Under the pieces are notes generated by a model that made no database searches, was not told the origin of the DNA, and was given only the letters and a program-made list of their open reading frames with translations. Positions 47,157 to 59,915 of a DNA stretch of 64,000 bases are shown here, one piece after another. Source of the stretch: Sesamum alatum (lineage: Eukaryota > Streptophyta > Magnoliopsida > Lamiales > Pedaliaceae); the NCBI GenBank assembly GCA_034509735.1, contig JACGWO010000012.1, forward strand, positions 27,061,188-27,125,187, in the 5' to 3' direction. Position 1 is the first letter of the stretch; every line of letters starts with the position of its first letter. A program made the translations under genes and the position numbers.

Positions 47157-49672
47157 TTACAAGTAGTCTGAAGTAAAATAGTTGTAGGGGTCCGGGGCAT
47201 CCCCGTTCTGATCTTGTTGGAGTAGTTGTGTGTAGAGGAGGTGGTTCCATGTGTCGGGGACTCCAGCAACGCACCAGTGGGTGCAGTCCATGCCCTTGTA
47301 CCCATTGTGTGTGCCGGGGTGCCCATCTTTTCTCAATTGGGAAAGGGTCGTGATGTCCAGCAAATGAACTGATGTTGTGTTGCTACTCAAAATGTCTTTC
47401 ACGATTTTTGCTGCTAATGGCTCGCCACTGGGGTAGCTCGATCCTGTCATAGGCCTTGTTTCCTTCGAGCAATTCCTCACTCCTGGTTCGTTCCATTCCT
47501 CGCCTCTACAAACCCAAAAAGTACAATTAGTGAATGAGTTAAAAAAGGACAAAATTACACTTTTGGTCCCATAGGACTGGGGAGTTAACACTTTCGCTTC
47601 CTAAAATGACCAATGTACTCCCAAAATTAGGAATTTTCGACATTTTTGATCCTGCGTTTCCTGAAATGACTAATTTAGTCCCAAAATTCGAAATTTTCAA
47701 CACATTTGGTCCCATTAGACGATTTTCGTAAAAAATGTTAACGGCAAGCGTTTCGCTGTTAGTGGGACAAAATTTGTCGAAAATCCCAATTTTGGGACTA
47801 AATTGGTCATTTCAAGAAGTACGGAACCAAAAGTGTCGAAAATTCCCAATTTTGGGACTAAATTGATCATTTAAAGAGGCACGAGACAAAAAGTGTTGAG
47901 CGTTCAATCCTATAGGACCAAAAGTGTAATTTTGCCGCTAAAAAAGAAAAATTACCACTCTCGTGATTCATGGTGTAAATGATGTCTAATGTAGGTTAAA
48001 TGTAATGCATTTATTTTTAAAGTTCAGGCGTCATATTGCTCTTTTTTTTTAAAGAAGGATTTTGTATCTATTATTGATATTCTCACATGGTGTAAACTGC
48101 AAATAATCTGTCCAATTCTGTATTTTTGAATTTTTTCACTCTGAAATAGAGTGCATTTATGAAGTATGCAAACTCTCTTTTATAGACTTATTAAGGAAAA
48201 TTATACATTAATTAATACTTATAATATTGGTTTGAAAATAGTATATATATGTTACCTGTAGTGGGCAGGAGAGACTCCTCTAAAGAAAACTTTGGTTTTA
48301 TATGGATCTACGTCAGATTCCACCCACTTTGCCCATCTCATCAGAGCTTTGGTAAAAGCAATCGTACGATCCATGTCCTCCACTATTATCCCTTCATCTT
48401 CAATATAATCCCACCTGCAATACCAAATTAAACAATTCTTTTATCTCGATATTTGAACACACCAAAAATATTTTAATTTCTAAGTTATAGGACTAAAATT
48501 GTAATTTTTTGACGCTATAGCAACTAGGGATTAAATAATATTTTTGATTGGTACGTACGGTTGCTTAATTCCTCTACGGTGCCACCAAAGCCAAGTGTTG
48601 AAGACTAAAACGTCGAATCGCTTCCATATTTCTCCACTCTTGAGAGATCCCAACTTTAAAACACGACCAAATTCTTCCATCTCGATGTCTACTAAATAAT
48701 GCGAAGAGAAGTACGCAACTGAAATTCTGTAGTCCTAAAAAAAAAAGTATATATCATGGAAGTTAAGATAATTCATAGTTGAAATAAATGAATATAAAAT
48801 AAAATAACTTTTTTTTTTTTTTACTCAAATTAGGTTTAGTTCTTCAAACAATAAGTACAATACACTTATTATTATGTGATTGACTACTCTTTATAAATTA
48901 TACATTAATTACATAGTAAGTGTGTTGTATTTATTACGTGATTGATTCACAATTTCACACTCACTTTGAACTAGAATGATCAGATTAAACAAGTAATAAG
49001 ATAGAACCTGAAAAATGAGGGTCGGCATTAAGTCATTGGTCTCGTGAGTGACATTTGATCCATATGAGGCTGTGTAGAGAAGACATATAAGAGACTGCCA
49101 CTGGTTTAGGCTAACAGAGTCTCCTACAAACACGATCTTCTTGCCCTTTAGTTTTCTCAGTAACTTTACTCCCTCAAATTTGTTGAAATTCTTGCAAGAA
49201 TTCGAAACTCCAGGTCAGTGAATCGATTATAATTGCATCATAAATTTTAATTATTAATAATTAATATATATTAATTATTAATACCAAATATAGCATATCA
49301 ATGATTACTACTGAAATAGATCAGTACTCATTTTTAATTTCAAAAAATGAAATTAAAGCATGGTAAAATTGAAAAGTAGAATAAAGAGAAATGAGTTGAG
49401 TACCTAGGTAAATCACAGCCGTTGGGTTGCCATCTGTAGTGGAGGTAGTGATGATCAGATCTGCCATATTTGGAGCAGTCAAATTCCTTCCTGATGAAAG
49501 GACATCTGGTGGAGTTGAAGAGAGGGTAAGTCTCATCATCATACACCCACTCACCTTCATACACGTTGCAGTTATTGCCTGAGACGACACTAATTGTACT
49601 GCAGAGTACAACATATAATGCAGCAGCTACAACCACACCACAGCTGCATAATGTTCCTCTATCCCTCTTCAT
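47157..49672 (-). CDS. Trichome birefringence-like (TBL) O-acetyltransferase, frame conflict at exon 1/2
   Basis: Five exons by splice motif: 49672-49404, 49190-49008, 48734-48559, 48414-48256, 47505-47157. Start is the ATG at 49672, because the longer ORF begins with GTG. Residues ~8-30 form an N-terminal membrane anchor, as in Golgi TBL proteins. The TBL domain is NCNVYEGEWVYDDETYPLF...CPFIRKEFDC; the PC-esterase domain has the catalytic GDS (FVGDSVSLNQW) and a C-terminal DxxH (DCTHWC). Known role: O-acetylation of cell-wall polysaccharides in the Golgi. Oddity: the exon sum is 1136 nt, two over a multiple of three. Exon 1 ends in phase 2 (CDLPR), but the only suitable AG before exon 2 gives phase 0, although FNKFEGVKLL should follow directly. 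All other joins are clean. Expected length is ~377 aa if intact; it could be a pseudogene or an unusual splice. Confidence 0.85.
47547..47936. mobile_element. MITE in the last TBL intron, 9-bp target duplication
   Basis: The left end is GGACAAAATTACACTTTTGG and the right end, inverted, is GGCAAAATTACACTTTTGG. The two halves are complementary along nearly all 390 bp (for example 'attttgggactaaattg' against its inverse), so the transcript could form one long hairpin. Flanks are GTTAAAAAA (47538-47546) and GCTAAAAAA (47937-47945), with one mismatch. It lies between TBL exons 4 and 5. Confidence 0.85.
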
Positions 49673-50901
49673 CTTCTCAAAATTCTCACTAGCCACTCAT
49701 CATGATCATGATCATGATCTTGATCAGAGAGAGAGATGATGATGATGAATTTAATTATGTAAGTAAACAGGTAGGATGGGTAATTAATTACATTAATTAG
49801 AACATGATTAAGGGGTTTGACTTGCCTTTACACATTCTGTCACTACTAAAATATTATGCTTCATAACGTACTTAAACCATGTCATGATCACATGCTTCAA
49901 TATTAATACTTGTAATTAAATACTAAATAAATAGACTTAAGATGGGGTTGGGATGGACTGATTCAGGTTTGAAAAGTATAATAATTACACAAAAAACATT
50001 ATATTTCCAGTTAATTAATTATCGATTTAAATTGAAACTAAGTACAATCATATGAGAAATTAATGCTAGTGGTAACATAATTGGCATAATTTTGAAATTA
50101 ATCTTACGCTTGATATTTAATTATTACATTGGGTATGTTTAGGGTATGAGCTATACTCATTGACAGGTCATATACGTATATATATATATATATGTGTGAT
50201 CTATTTTTTTAATTTATGTTCCCACATTGGATCGTGTGTATATCAAACAACATTATAAAGTAAGAAATTATTGGTGTGTCTTTGCACGTCTTTCTGCATG
50301 ACACAAAATAAAATAATCAGGGCCATGTCTCTTTATTAATCTATTGTTTTTATTTTTAGTCTTGTTTTAATTTTTAAATTCTAAAACGTACTATAATAGT
50401 TTCTCGTACATTTAAATACGTTTTAGTATAATTGTAACTGTTAGTCTTAACGGAAAGTAGATGAAATATTTCGTTAATGAAGAATAAAATTTAAAATTTT
50501 ATATATTTTAATAATTTATAAAAATTTAAAGAATATAATATAACTCCAATAATATTTATTTTTATAACTAAATAAAAATAGTTTTGTACAACCTCAAAAA
50601 TCGGAATAATGCCTAATTCATTAGTTTACCAAATATGTTAGATTTTTAAGGTAGTGATGGGCCTGAGATCGCTAAAACCCAATAACAATATGGGCCGATT
50701 TTGAGTTGGGTCGGGTGTATTTCGTGGGCTTAAGTTCGGGCTCAATATGGGCAGATTCACGGGCCGCGAAAGTATAGAGTGAGAGAACTCCGCATAACTC
50801 TGACCCGTTTGCTTTTATGATAACACTTATATGAAGTTGGGAGGAGCTGATGCTCACAAGGTGTTCGACAGAAGTTCTAAGCATAAACACTTGAAGCTAA
50901 G
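49673..50901. other. Divergent promoter region, TBL (-) and Yae1 homologue (+)
   Basis: A (TGATCA/ATGATC)-rich patch lies at 49697-49725 and a (TA)n tract near 50178-50192. Between 50657 and 50770 several TGGGCC/GGGCC/GGGCT motifs (Site II-like) precede the Yae1 homologue. No gene is seen. Confidence 0.55.
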
Positions 50902-53586
50902 ATGGAGGTAATTCGTTCCTTCTCTATCTGTTTATATATGTGGAGGATAGTACGTGTTTTTTTTCTGAAAGAGTTCGACGTTTTTAGGCCGTGATTTGAT
51001 ATGCAACAGTGTTTAATTTCTTGATTCTTAATTATGAGCCTAGTGCTAAGAGAATTCTGAATTTTGATGAAAAATGTCTGAGATTTGGCGCAAAGGGTTG
51101 GGTATTTGCTTCCTGATTTTTGGAAAGGGAGGTGGGTTTCTACTGATATCCTTTCCTCCTTGTTACAATGCTATTAATGCATATAAATATAGGTATTGCC
51201 AGGCAGCTAGTAGTACTTTGTTAGATGGTGTTTCTCACCTTGCAGTTTTGAAAATTCCATACCTTAGAGCCTATATATCTATGTATTCCTTTGGTAAAGA
51301 AACTGTGTTTTGCAAATTGAGCTCCTATTAAAAAAATAGCATCGGCAAAGAAAATTATCATAAGCAATTACTTTATGCTTCATTGCTTTCTTCTTGAATT
51401 TTCCTGGGATAGGTAAGTGGTAATGTAAGGGGCTGTTCTGTCAGTGCCACGGGGTGACGGTGGTAGCAGAATGTGCTGGATCACGGCCACTTAATGGACA
51501 AATAAATTGGCAGTATAGGTTAAAATTGGACCTTTTGGATTAGCTGGCCAATCCAATCTATTATCGTTCATTTATTCATCATGTTTAAATGGATATATAG
51601 CCTTCGAACCAAGTGTTGTGTCAACCCAACCATTTTGCCTCTACTAACAGGATCAATTTTCTTTGTGCGGCGAAAATTATCATTTTGAAAATTTGCTTCC
51701 AGACTTGGTACAACACTTCATTCTTGGATTTTCATTTATGATAAATTTGCAACTTTTCAACTTTATGCATCGGCACTACTCTATATGGAGAGGAGAAATA
51801 TCCTTATTAGGTAACTTCTGTTAGCAATTATATTTGGTAACTATATACACATGCAAAATCAAGAAGCAACAAAATTGTGGAACCTAGCGGGAATCTGCTT
51901 CACCTTGCATTTTAAGTGACTCGTGAATCAGGTTTTTAATGCAGCAAAGAAGTTTCCCTGCCTTCTTTCAAGTTGTACTTTGCCATCAAAACCAGTTACA
52001 GATAGGGAGTAAAAGGTTGAACCTAATTGCGATTAATTCATGATATGTTTTCCCATCTGGGAACTGTTGCCTCCTAATCTTGCAACCTTTCTCTCAGTAG
52101 GTTCTGTAAACTGTTGGTCAAAGTATTCAATTATTTCTTCAGAATAGGTTCATGAATGTTTTCATTGGTATATGGATGTAGGGGAGTATTGCTAATGAGC
52201 TCTATTCAGAAGTCTTGCAGTCATCGAGTGTTAAATTTGTTGGAGAATCAACTGCAATTGAAGCAAATAACAATTCACATGGTATGAAGTTCACCGGCTA
52301 TTTATATGTTTGAGCTTCTGACATCATTTTGCATATGAATCATTTGTATCTAGATACAATTTCAGAGAATTCTACCTTACAGAATGGTGCATTGGTGATG
52401 CATTTTGGACATGGTTTGCTTATGATTGAAAACTTGGAAATGCCAAATAAAGAGCGAGAGGGGGGGAGGGAGGGAAAATAATTAGAATAACGCACACAAT
52501 TCTATCCAACCCACATCACTTAAGTATGAATTCGGGAAGTATCAAATGTTAATCTTCATTAGAATTTTTTAGCGCTTGAAAAGGCTTCAAGTTACCTGAG
52601 ATCAACATTAAAAACCAGGTATGGAGAAAGTTGCAAAAAGGAGTTGATATCGTAATGTCAAATGAAATTTGCGTCCTTGATGGTTTGATTTTGTCTGAAC
52701 ATGTATTTTCCGGATACCTTATTTATAATTCTAACACTTGTATCCTGTACTTTGTTGGTCTAGAAAACAATCCCAGTGATTTATGGTATGATGATGGGTC
52801 TTCTTGTGAAGATTCTGTTGAGAAGTTGAATAGAACATCTGATATGGACAGGGAGTGGCAGAGGAGACGTGATCAATTCCATACGGTATCCTAAAACTTG
52901 TATCTGATTGCTCTCTTTCCGTGTTCCCACACGCAGTTAATGAAATAATTTGTTTGTCTTTAAAGCATTAATTAATTCCTCATTTGTTCCCCTAATGTTG
53001 CTGTTTCTGGTGAGCTAGTTAGGCTACCGTGATGGACTCATTGCTGGAAAGGAAACTGCTGCACAGGAGGGGTTCAATATTGGCTTTAAGGATTCTGTGT
53101 TTATCGGGTACAACTGGGGTCGTGTCAGAGGGATCACTAGGTAAAAGACAAATAATGTCAACTTGTGATGTTCCTATAAAATACTGTGACCGTCATTTAC
53201 TACGAAACTTTCCTGTACTCACTGTCCATAGATCTTCACTTGTTCCTTCATTGTGTTTTCTTTTCCTGTTCTACCTTTCAAGTGCCATGGCTTGCCTCCC
53301 CAGTGGGTTAAAGGAAAAGTTGGTTGAAAGAGAGGAAGCAAGAAACAAGTTCAAGTGCTTGCATGAATCTGTGCAGTCTCTGTCAACAATAGATGCATTG
53401 AAACTGTTTTATGAAGACCGAAAAAGGAAGTCAGCAAACCAGAAGGAGGGAGCTGAACCCAGCTCCACCACGATAGATATAGATCATCAAATTCCAGATG
53501 TCAGTGTTCTCAAGACTTACGGTGAGCAGCTTCACTCGCTTCTCAGCGAAGCTCCTTCGGTTGAAGTGGCCTTTAAAATGAACTAG
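50902..53586 (+). CDS. Yae1 domain protein (Fe-S cluster adaptor for ABCE1)
   Basis: Five coding exons: 50902-50907, 52182-52281, 52764-52885, 53019-53140, 53283-53586. Total 654 nt, 217 aa. The first exon codes for only Met-Glu; the protein then reads GSIANELYSEVLQSS. Exon 4 holds the deca-GX3 Yae1 motif: GYRDGLIAGKETAAQEG, then FNIGFKDS, with glycines every four residues (residues ~78-102). The C-terminal half is helical and charged (LKEKLVEREEARNKF) and lower in conservation. In yeast, Yae1 with Lto1 brings the cytosolic Fe-S assembly machinery to the ABC protein Rli1/ABCE1, needed for ribosome recycling; the plant homologue is presumed cytosolic. Acceptor at 53018 (GCTAG) was chosen over the nearer TTAG because only it keeps LGYRDG in frame. 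The Site II cluster upstream fits a housekeeping role. Confidence 0.88.
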
Positions 53587-54233
53587 TTAAGATTTTACCT
53601 TTTGTTCCTCAAATATGTATCCAAAAAGCATCTCAAAGACTTCGAACATAGTTCTACACTTCTACTCGTAGCAGTTTAACAGAAACTGATTTGGTAGTGT
53701 ATAAAATTACATTGATGATAATGTGCTAGTCCACAACTTTTTTCAGAGAAAATAGATGATTTTAGTAATATTGTCAGACGAAAAATGAAAAACAAAGTCT
53801 TTCTTCAGGATCAGACTTTGGATTTTGTTTTTGAGATATTACAAGATATTGCTAATTTTATCCACATTTCCTTTCATGTTGTTTAGCTGTATTTTGATAA
53901 AAGGTTCATATTAATGATTAGCCCATTTGAATAACTGTAATTGTCTGGCCAGCAATGGGTTTACACCACTGACTGGAAGTTTACAGCCATATGCCATTCT
54001 CCTGTCTCCACACAGTATCTGAATAATCTCAACTTATCAGTGTCCAAAAAAATTTCACCTTTGAAATAAGGAGGAAACAGTTTCACTAATATATTCCCAA
54101 ATTCACTAAATCCTGTAAAATATGAACACCTTTTGTAGGAAGAAAGTATTGATAACTTGCTCTCAGATGAATATCATGAATCGAAAGATTATCTAGGACC
54201 TATTTACATCTCAAAAGAAAAAGGGAAGGATAT
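53587..54233. other. Convergent intergenic region
   Basis: 3' flanks of the Yae1 homologue (+) and the chloroplast-targeted gene (-). No gene or repeat recognised. Confidence 0.6.
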
Positions 54234-57200
54234 TTATTGGAACTTAGAAGCAGCAATCAGTAACACAATAACAATTGGAGACACCAGAAAAACAACATAG
54301 GGGAGGGCTTGATTCAATCCACCTTCATCCACCTGATCCTCTTTCAATGAATAATTTGCCTTGTCTTGTAGAAATGCTTCAAAATAATTTTGATAACCAG
54401 TGCTGAGAGGAGACGAGGTTGAGCTGGTAACCTTCATCATTTCCATTGCCTGTCCATGAAAATGTTTGTCAAACAAAAGTGACCGCATGTGTTTACCCCT
54501 GAGAAACCATTAAACCAATAAATGAAGTACGGTCTATCTTAGCTATATTTTCTGCTCACTACTTAACAGCTGAAGACTATCCATATAAGTTTGGTTACCA
54601 TCTAGGCTCATTATCTTGCAGAATTATTTAGATCTTTGACAGCTAGAACGGAATAGTAGAGTTTGACGTTCAAATTCAACCCTCATTCATTACACAAATT
54701 ATTTAAGTACATTGGTGTACCTGGAAGCTAAAGAAAAATTGTCTAGCCTTCTTGCTCACTTTCGGACTGGGGTGAGACTGAAGCTTCTCATACATCATGC
54801 GTGCTTCATTGCGTCTGTCAATCAGTGTTTTATATATGAAGCATCAGTGCATAGTACCAAACTTAGGATGCAGAACAAAAGGGTCTTTTAAAGAATAGAA
54901 TGAATAAGGCACAAAAGATAGAGTTCCATAAAATTCCAATCAAGGAATATAAAAGAACAATTACATGAAATGATGTATCAAGCTTTAATAAGGTGAACTT
55001 TCTGGTGGATATTGCCAAGTTTTACGGGTGATTCTGATTCTATATTAAATAAGCCTAGAACTTTGAGCAACTTAGGGGCCTGTAAAAAGAACTAGAACAG
55101 TTTCCAGGAAATAGGTTTATTTGAGTAATCAGACTACTGGGGTGGCCGGTGGGCTTAATAACATTTATTTATTGAGGAAACAAAACAGCTCCCGGAAGAT
55201 AATTTCCAATTAAGTAGAATATAAAGAAGCATAGAAACAAAGAAGTGAAAGAAGAATGAAGAGAAGAGGAAACACTTCAAACCACAAGGCTTGAAGCAAA
55301 TTGCTATAAACTAGATACCATTCTTAGTATCTGTCTACAACATTTGGGATACTTCTAAATTTCATAACGGATGGAATCAACTTAGGAAAGACAGACAGGG
55401 GATATGTAAAGCATCAAAGCAAAAAGTAGAGGACATAGTCCTGTAAGTTTTGACCAACAAAGCTTCTCTCTTGCACATGAAGCTAAGAAAATGACCAGAT
55501 TAGATTTCCAAAGCAATTTTGTTTGCACAATATAGATTCACCAATCAAGCTACATTTGATAAAGCTGAGTGTGGAGGTAAAAGTTCAACTATGCAGTGCA
55601 TAGTATTTTGCTTAAGTAAGCAGCACAATTTGAAGAAATCAATATTGAAGTCATACACTACACCAAAATGTAAATGTGCAGCAAACATCGACAATTCTGA
55701 TAATTGAGATTAGTATAAGTTTGACGAAAACATCCTACAAGAACAGTTCTTTTCATTGACCAAAGTCATTTTCATCAGTCTGAAGTTTGTGCTAGTAGTA
55801 GAGTTATTAACTATCATCATCATGTTGGATAAAAATCTCCAACTTTTTTTTTAAACAAGAAGTTACCGTATCTGGTAGAGTTACTAATTTTCTGTCAGCT
55901 TGTCCTTGAGGGAATTTTTTTGGCAATATTTTGAAAACAAGAAGAAGCATGATCTGTATAAGTGCCATAAGAAATGTCTGACAGACTTCGTAACAAAGAA
56001 AATCTGTCTTTAGCTGCAAAAGAAGGTAGTTGTCATGATTTTAGTTTAGGAAAGAAAAACTGCCTGGAATCTCTACAGAGCTTCAGTATTGGAAAATGAA
56101 GAAACATGATATAATGTTTTTTCAGTCATCCATGGACATATCATCTTAATATTAGATATGATTTCAAAATGCTCGGGCATTGAAACGAGGCAAGCTTCTA
56201 TATTAGTGAAGCTTGGTTTCCATTTTATAAGCGAAATTTTCAACTTCCTATGAATGAAAGTTCTTTTTTTTCCTCTTTTTCATCCCTTTTCTCTATATTC
56301 TTGATGTGCACCAGCCGAAGTTGTTTTCACTCATCATCTTGTCGAACTGTCCCACAGACATGTTTACACTAGTAGCTGCTAAAACAGAATATATAAAGAA
56401 GAAAGTAAACAGTACACCTGCTGAGTGAGTCCTGACATATAGACCACTGCAGAGCTGCTAATCCATGAAGTTCATTCTGCAAACAATGTGTAATAACATT
56501 GAATACGAAAAACAAAAAATTAAGAACATAAAATGCCTAGGGGTAGGAGGAATTAACAGCTAAACATTACAAGGTAAACATGATCAACATGTAAAAAAAG
56601 CTGTGAGCTATGCTATCTTTCAAAGTTCAAGCCGTCCAAAACTTAGGGTAAATTGAGGTGAAAGCTCATACAAATTCTAGCAGGGGGATACACAACCCTC
56701 AGAATCAGTGCAAAGCGGCAAGGTAAGTATATGGGAATCTTGTTAAATATTGGTCCTGTGGGATGTTTATGCCCTTAAAATGAGGAGAAAACCATATCAC
56801 TGCTTCACAAGACTTACCAGCAAAATGAATGACAGCAAGTGCCAGAATAGACTGATGTAGCAAGATGAAAAAAGTATAAATTAAGAACTTGGAAATGACG
56901 GGATGATTCTCATCTTTCACATAGTTCTTGCCAAGATGGTAGAATTGAGCGTGAGGATCATATATGTTTGGGGCCAAGGACACATAAATGCAAGTTATCA
57001 CAGATGCTAGTTGAATATTGATCAATACGTCACCTGGAAAACCAACTTTTCCATGACTTTTTCATACAAGGGTAATGCCTCCTTCAGTTCTCCGAGGTCC
57101 ATCAGTGAATCACCATCCTTCAGTGCCTAATTATGACAGCACTATAACTAAGAAGAGAGATATGATTATAATTCCAATTGTGAAAGCAACGATAAAAGAT

Positions 57201-59915
57201 GCATGTGAAATTAAGAGATCTATTAACACATGCATGCTTAAAGTGCTATTATGTTACAGAACCGTGAGATCTCCTGACCACAAATCAAATGGGCTCAATC
57301 TCTAAATATCAGAAAATCTCAGCGGACTCCATCCATGTTATATTAACCTTTGCCATGAATAGAAAATAGTAAAATCCAAATACGTGTCAACGTGTAGGCA
57401 CAAATCAGACATTATGATACATATACTTTCCAGATTTTTAAGTTGATTTGTTTGGCGTTGTGACACTATAATACTTTCATTTGAAACTTGTTTTACCTGC
57501 CTCCGGAAAACAGAATGATAGACAATGTAAAGAAAATATTGCATCAGGTGCCCATACCCATGATGACTCAAGAAAAACATGCGTCAAAGATATTAATAGA
57601 GTACTCTAATTCTTTTGCTTAATATCAATGATGTTTCCTACAACACAAGTTCTCAAATCTCTGACATTACACTCAAGTATAAGCTGAATCCAAAATATAA
57701 CGGAATGTGAAAATTATGTTATAGAACATGTTTAAAGATTCTAGTTTGAATGTCACTGGAAATGGATCAGCTTGTAATTTCTCTAGGTACTCCTATGTTC
57801 AACTGATATTCTACTATCCCATGCCGTCATATATATTTGCATTTTACAACCTGTTTTTAATGAACTCATAGCACCATCAAGATCAAGTCTTACTAGTGGC
57901 TTTTTCTAGAAGAAATTTTTTCATTCAGCGGTACCTTTTCACATTCAGATTTCAGCTTTGGGTCAATCTTTAGGCCAATTTTGGTCTTGTAGGCAGCTAC
58001 CAACTGCCTTGTACGTGCTTCTTTGGCGGCTCGCTCTTCTGCTGTTTCAAGCACCTCCCCAGGACGTATGGTTCTCCCGCCACCATACTATAAACCAGCA
58101 AAAAGACAAAATAAATAAATTACAGAAACTTACGATACAGAATGAAATACTTTGGGGGAAAACAATACATATCAACGGCTTTGTGAATAGTCATTTAATA
58201 GAGAAGCAGTAAATATGACGCTGTACAACATATTTGGCACAAGGTACTTTCCAAAAATTTTATATCTACACTCAAGACGATGAGAGATAATACTAGATGC
58301 ATAATAGAAACTCCAGTAAATACTTCACTTTGAGGATACGTATGTAATTAATTATGTACCTCACTATAGATAGCGATCTAGAGCAGAACCATGTAGAGTA
58401 TGAAGTAATGCCAAGAGTTTACAATTAAGCTTTTCAATCGGATCATAAGAAATTGATGTATCTTACTGTTCTCGAAATGTCACTTGGCCTTGGAAACACT
58501 CCCCATGTGGAAACCTTTGGCTTATAGAAATCATCATTATCCTCTTCAACTGGGATTGGCTTTGACACTGCTGCATCGCCAAACTTGCTCGTATCTCCAA
58601 CAAGTATCTCCACTTCAGGCAACTCCCCTTCTGGAAAAGGGTCTGAAATTGGAACCAAGCCAGCGGGCAAACTTCTACCACTCTTCTTATCCGAGAAGCC
58701 AAGCCCCACAAAATCGATGCTCGAAATTGAGAAGTCCTCCTTCTTACCATCATTCTTAATTGATTGCTTATCTCCAGGACTTCTCTCATTTCCCCGATTA
58801 AATCCTATAATCAAATGCACGTAAAATTTCAGGCTAAACCCATTTCATCTGTTTGTATCAGAAGAGTAAAAACTCAGAACATTAGCACAATGTATATATC
58901 TCAGCTAGAATATTTTGTTAATACAAAAAGAAAAAAAACCAACTTGTCTTTCCTCCCACTAATTTCTGCTTATAAATTTTTAAATAACACTAATCAGAAT
59001 GGATAATCAACCAGAGAACTCAAATGAAATGAAAATTGTAAACCTTCTGCAGAAGTTAAATAAGAGTTGATCATTCTAAATATTAGTCTTCGACTACTAG
59101 TGCTGGCATTCTTATCCAAAACTTAGAATTTCTCGCAATACTATAAAAGAACTTTTGCAGAAACAGAAGAGACTTCAAGAATGTCTAAAAGAGACATATG
59201 TTAAACCAATCAAATCAAGAATTATCTAAATCCCAGGCAAAATAACAATAAGTTCTCCAAGAATACCTGAAGCTAATGTTTCACTTCCCCCAACTTCCCC
59301 ATCTTCTCCACCCACAACACCTTTATTCTTCCTATACTCCTTTGCTTTCTCCATTGCTAGTTTAACGGCCAGAGGCACCTCCTCCTGTCCACCATCATCC
59401 TTAACTTCATCAGTATTCAACCCATCCTTTTCCTCCATTTCAGCCGATTCCCCACCTGAACTTTGAACAATCTCTGAAACAGCCCCTTCAAGACTTTTGC
59501 TTTTCTTGTACTCCTTTGCCTTTTCCAATGCAAGTTTAACAGCCAGCGGAACCTCTTTACTCACATCACCATCCTTAAGTTCATCAGAGATTGAACCATC
59601 ACCATCACTTCCATTCACTCTAGCATATGGCTCTTGAAGTGGGCTGTCAACAATTCTTTGACCCGGATTACTGGACGGTGTGGAACTCCTGTACGCCTTA
59701 GCTTTGGCAAATGCAAGTTTAACCGGGTCTGCTTCCTGGGGTTGGGTTTCCGGTGAATTTTCTTGAGAATTTGGTGAAGATTCTGCATTGGAGGATGAGA
59801 TTTTTGAGTTCTTGAAGGTGAGGAACTTAGTGGGCTGTGGAGAGAAAGCAAGGGTGTTGGTCTTCTTGATGGGAACAAGGGAAGAGAAGAATGGAGGTTG
59901 TGAGAATGAGGCCAT
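54234..59915 (-). CDS. Chloroplast-targeted tail-anchored protein with repeated KLAxEKAKEY motifs
   Basis: Seven exons: 59915-59267, 58804-58467, 58087-57935, 57126-57034, 56476-56418, 54814-54721, 54449-54234. They sum to 1602 nt (533 aa), in frame. The N-terminus is Ser/Thr-rich and poor in acids (MASFSQPPFFSSLVPIKK), a likely plastid transit peptide of ~40 residues. Exon 1 contains three related blocks: DPVKLAFAKAKAYR (~63), EVPLAVKLALEKAKEYKK (~122) and EVPLAVKLAMEKAKEYRK (~179), separated by acidic disordered linkers. Exons 3-6 encode a charged helix (EERAAKEARTRQLVAAY) and TPR-like helices (LMDLGELKEALPLYEKVME; GLAALQWSICQDSLSRRNEA). The C-terminus ends in one membrane span (YVVFLVSPIVIVLLIAA) and a short tail. 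I do not recognise a named family; function unknown. Thylakoid or envelope anchoring is inferred. Confidence 0.88.

Noticed and set aside
53029..53586. 185-codon single ORF covering the end of the Yae1 gene
   Set aside because: Wrong frame through exon 4 and it reads through an intron; the spliced model restores the Yae1 glycine repeat.
58463..58824. ORFs in other frames and the opposite strand over exon 2 of the chloroplast-targeted gene
   Set aside because: Shadow frames of a well-supported exon with correct splice phases.
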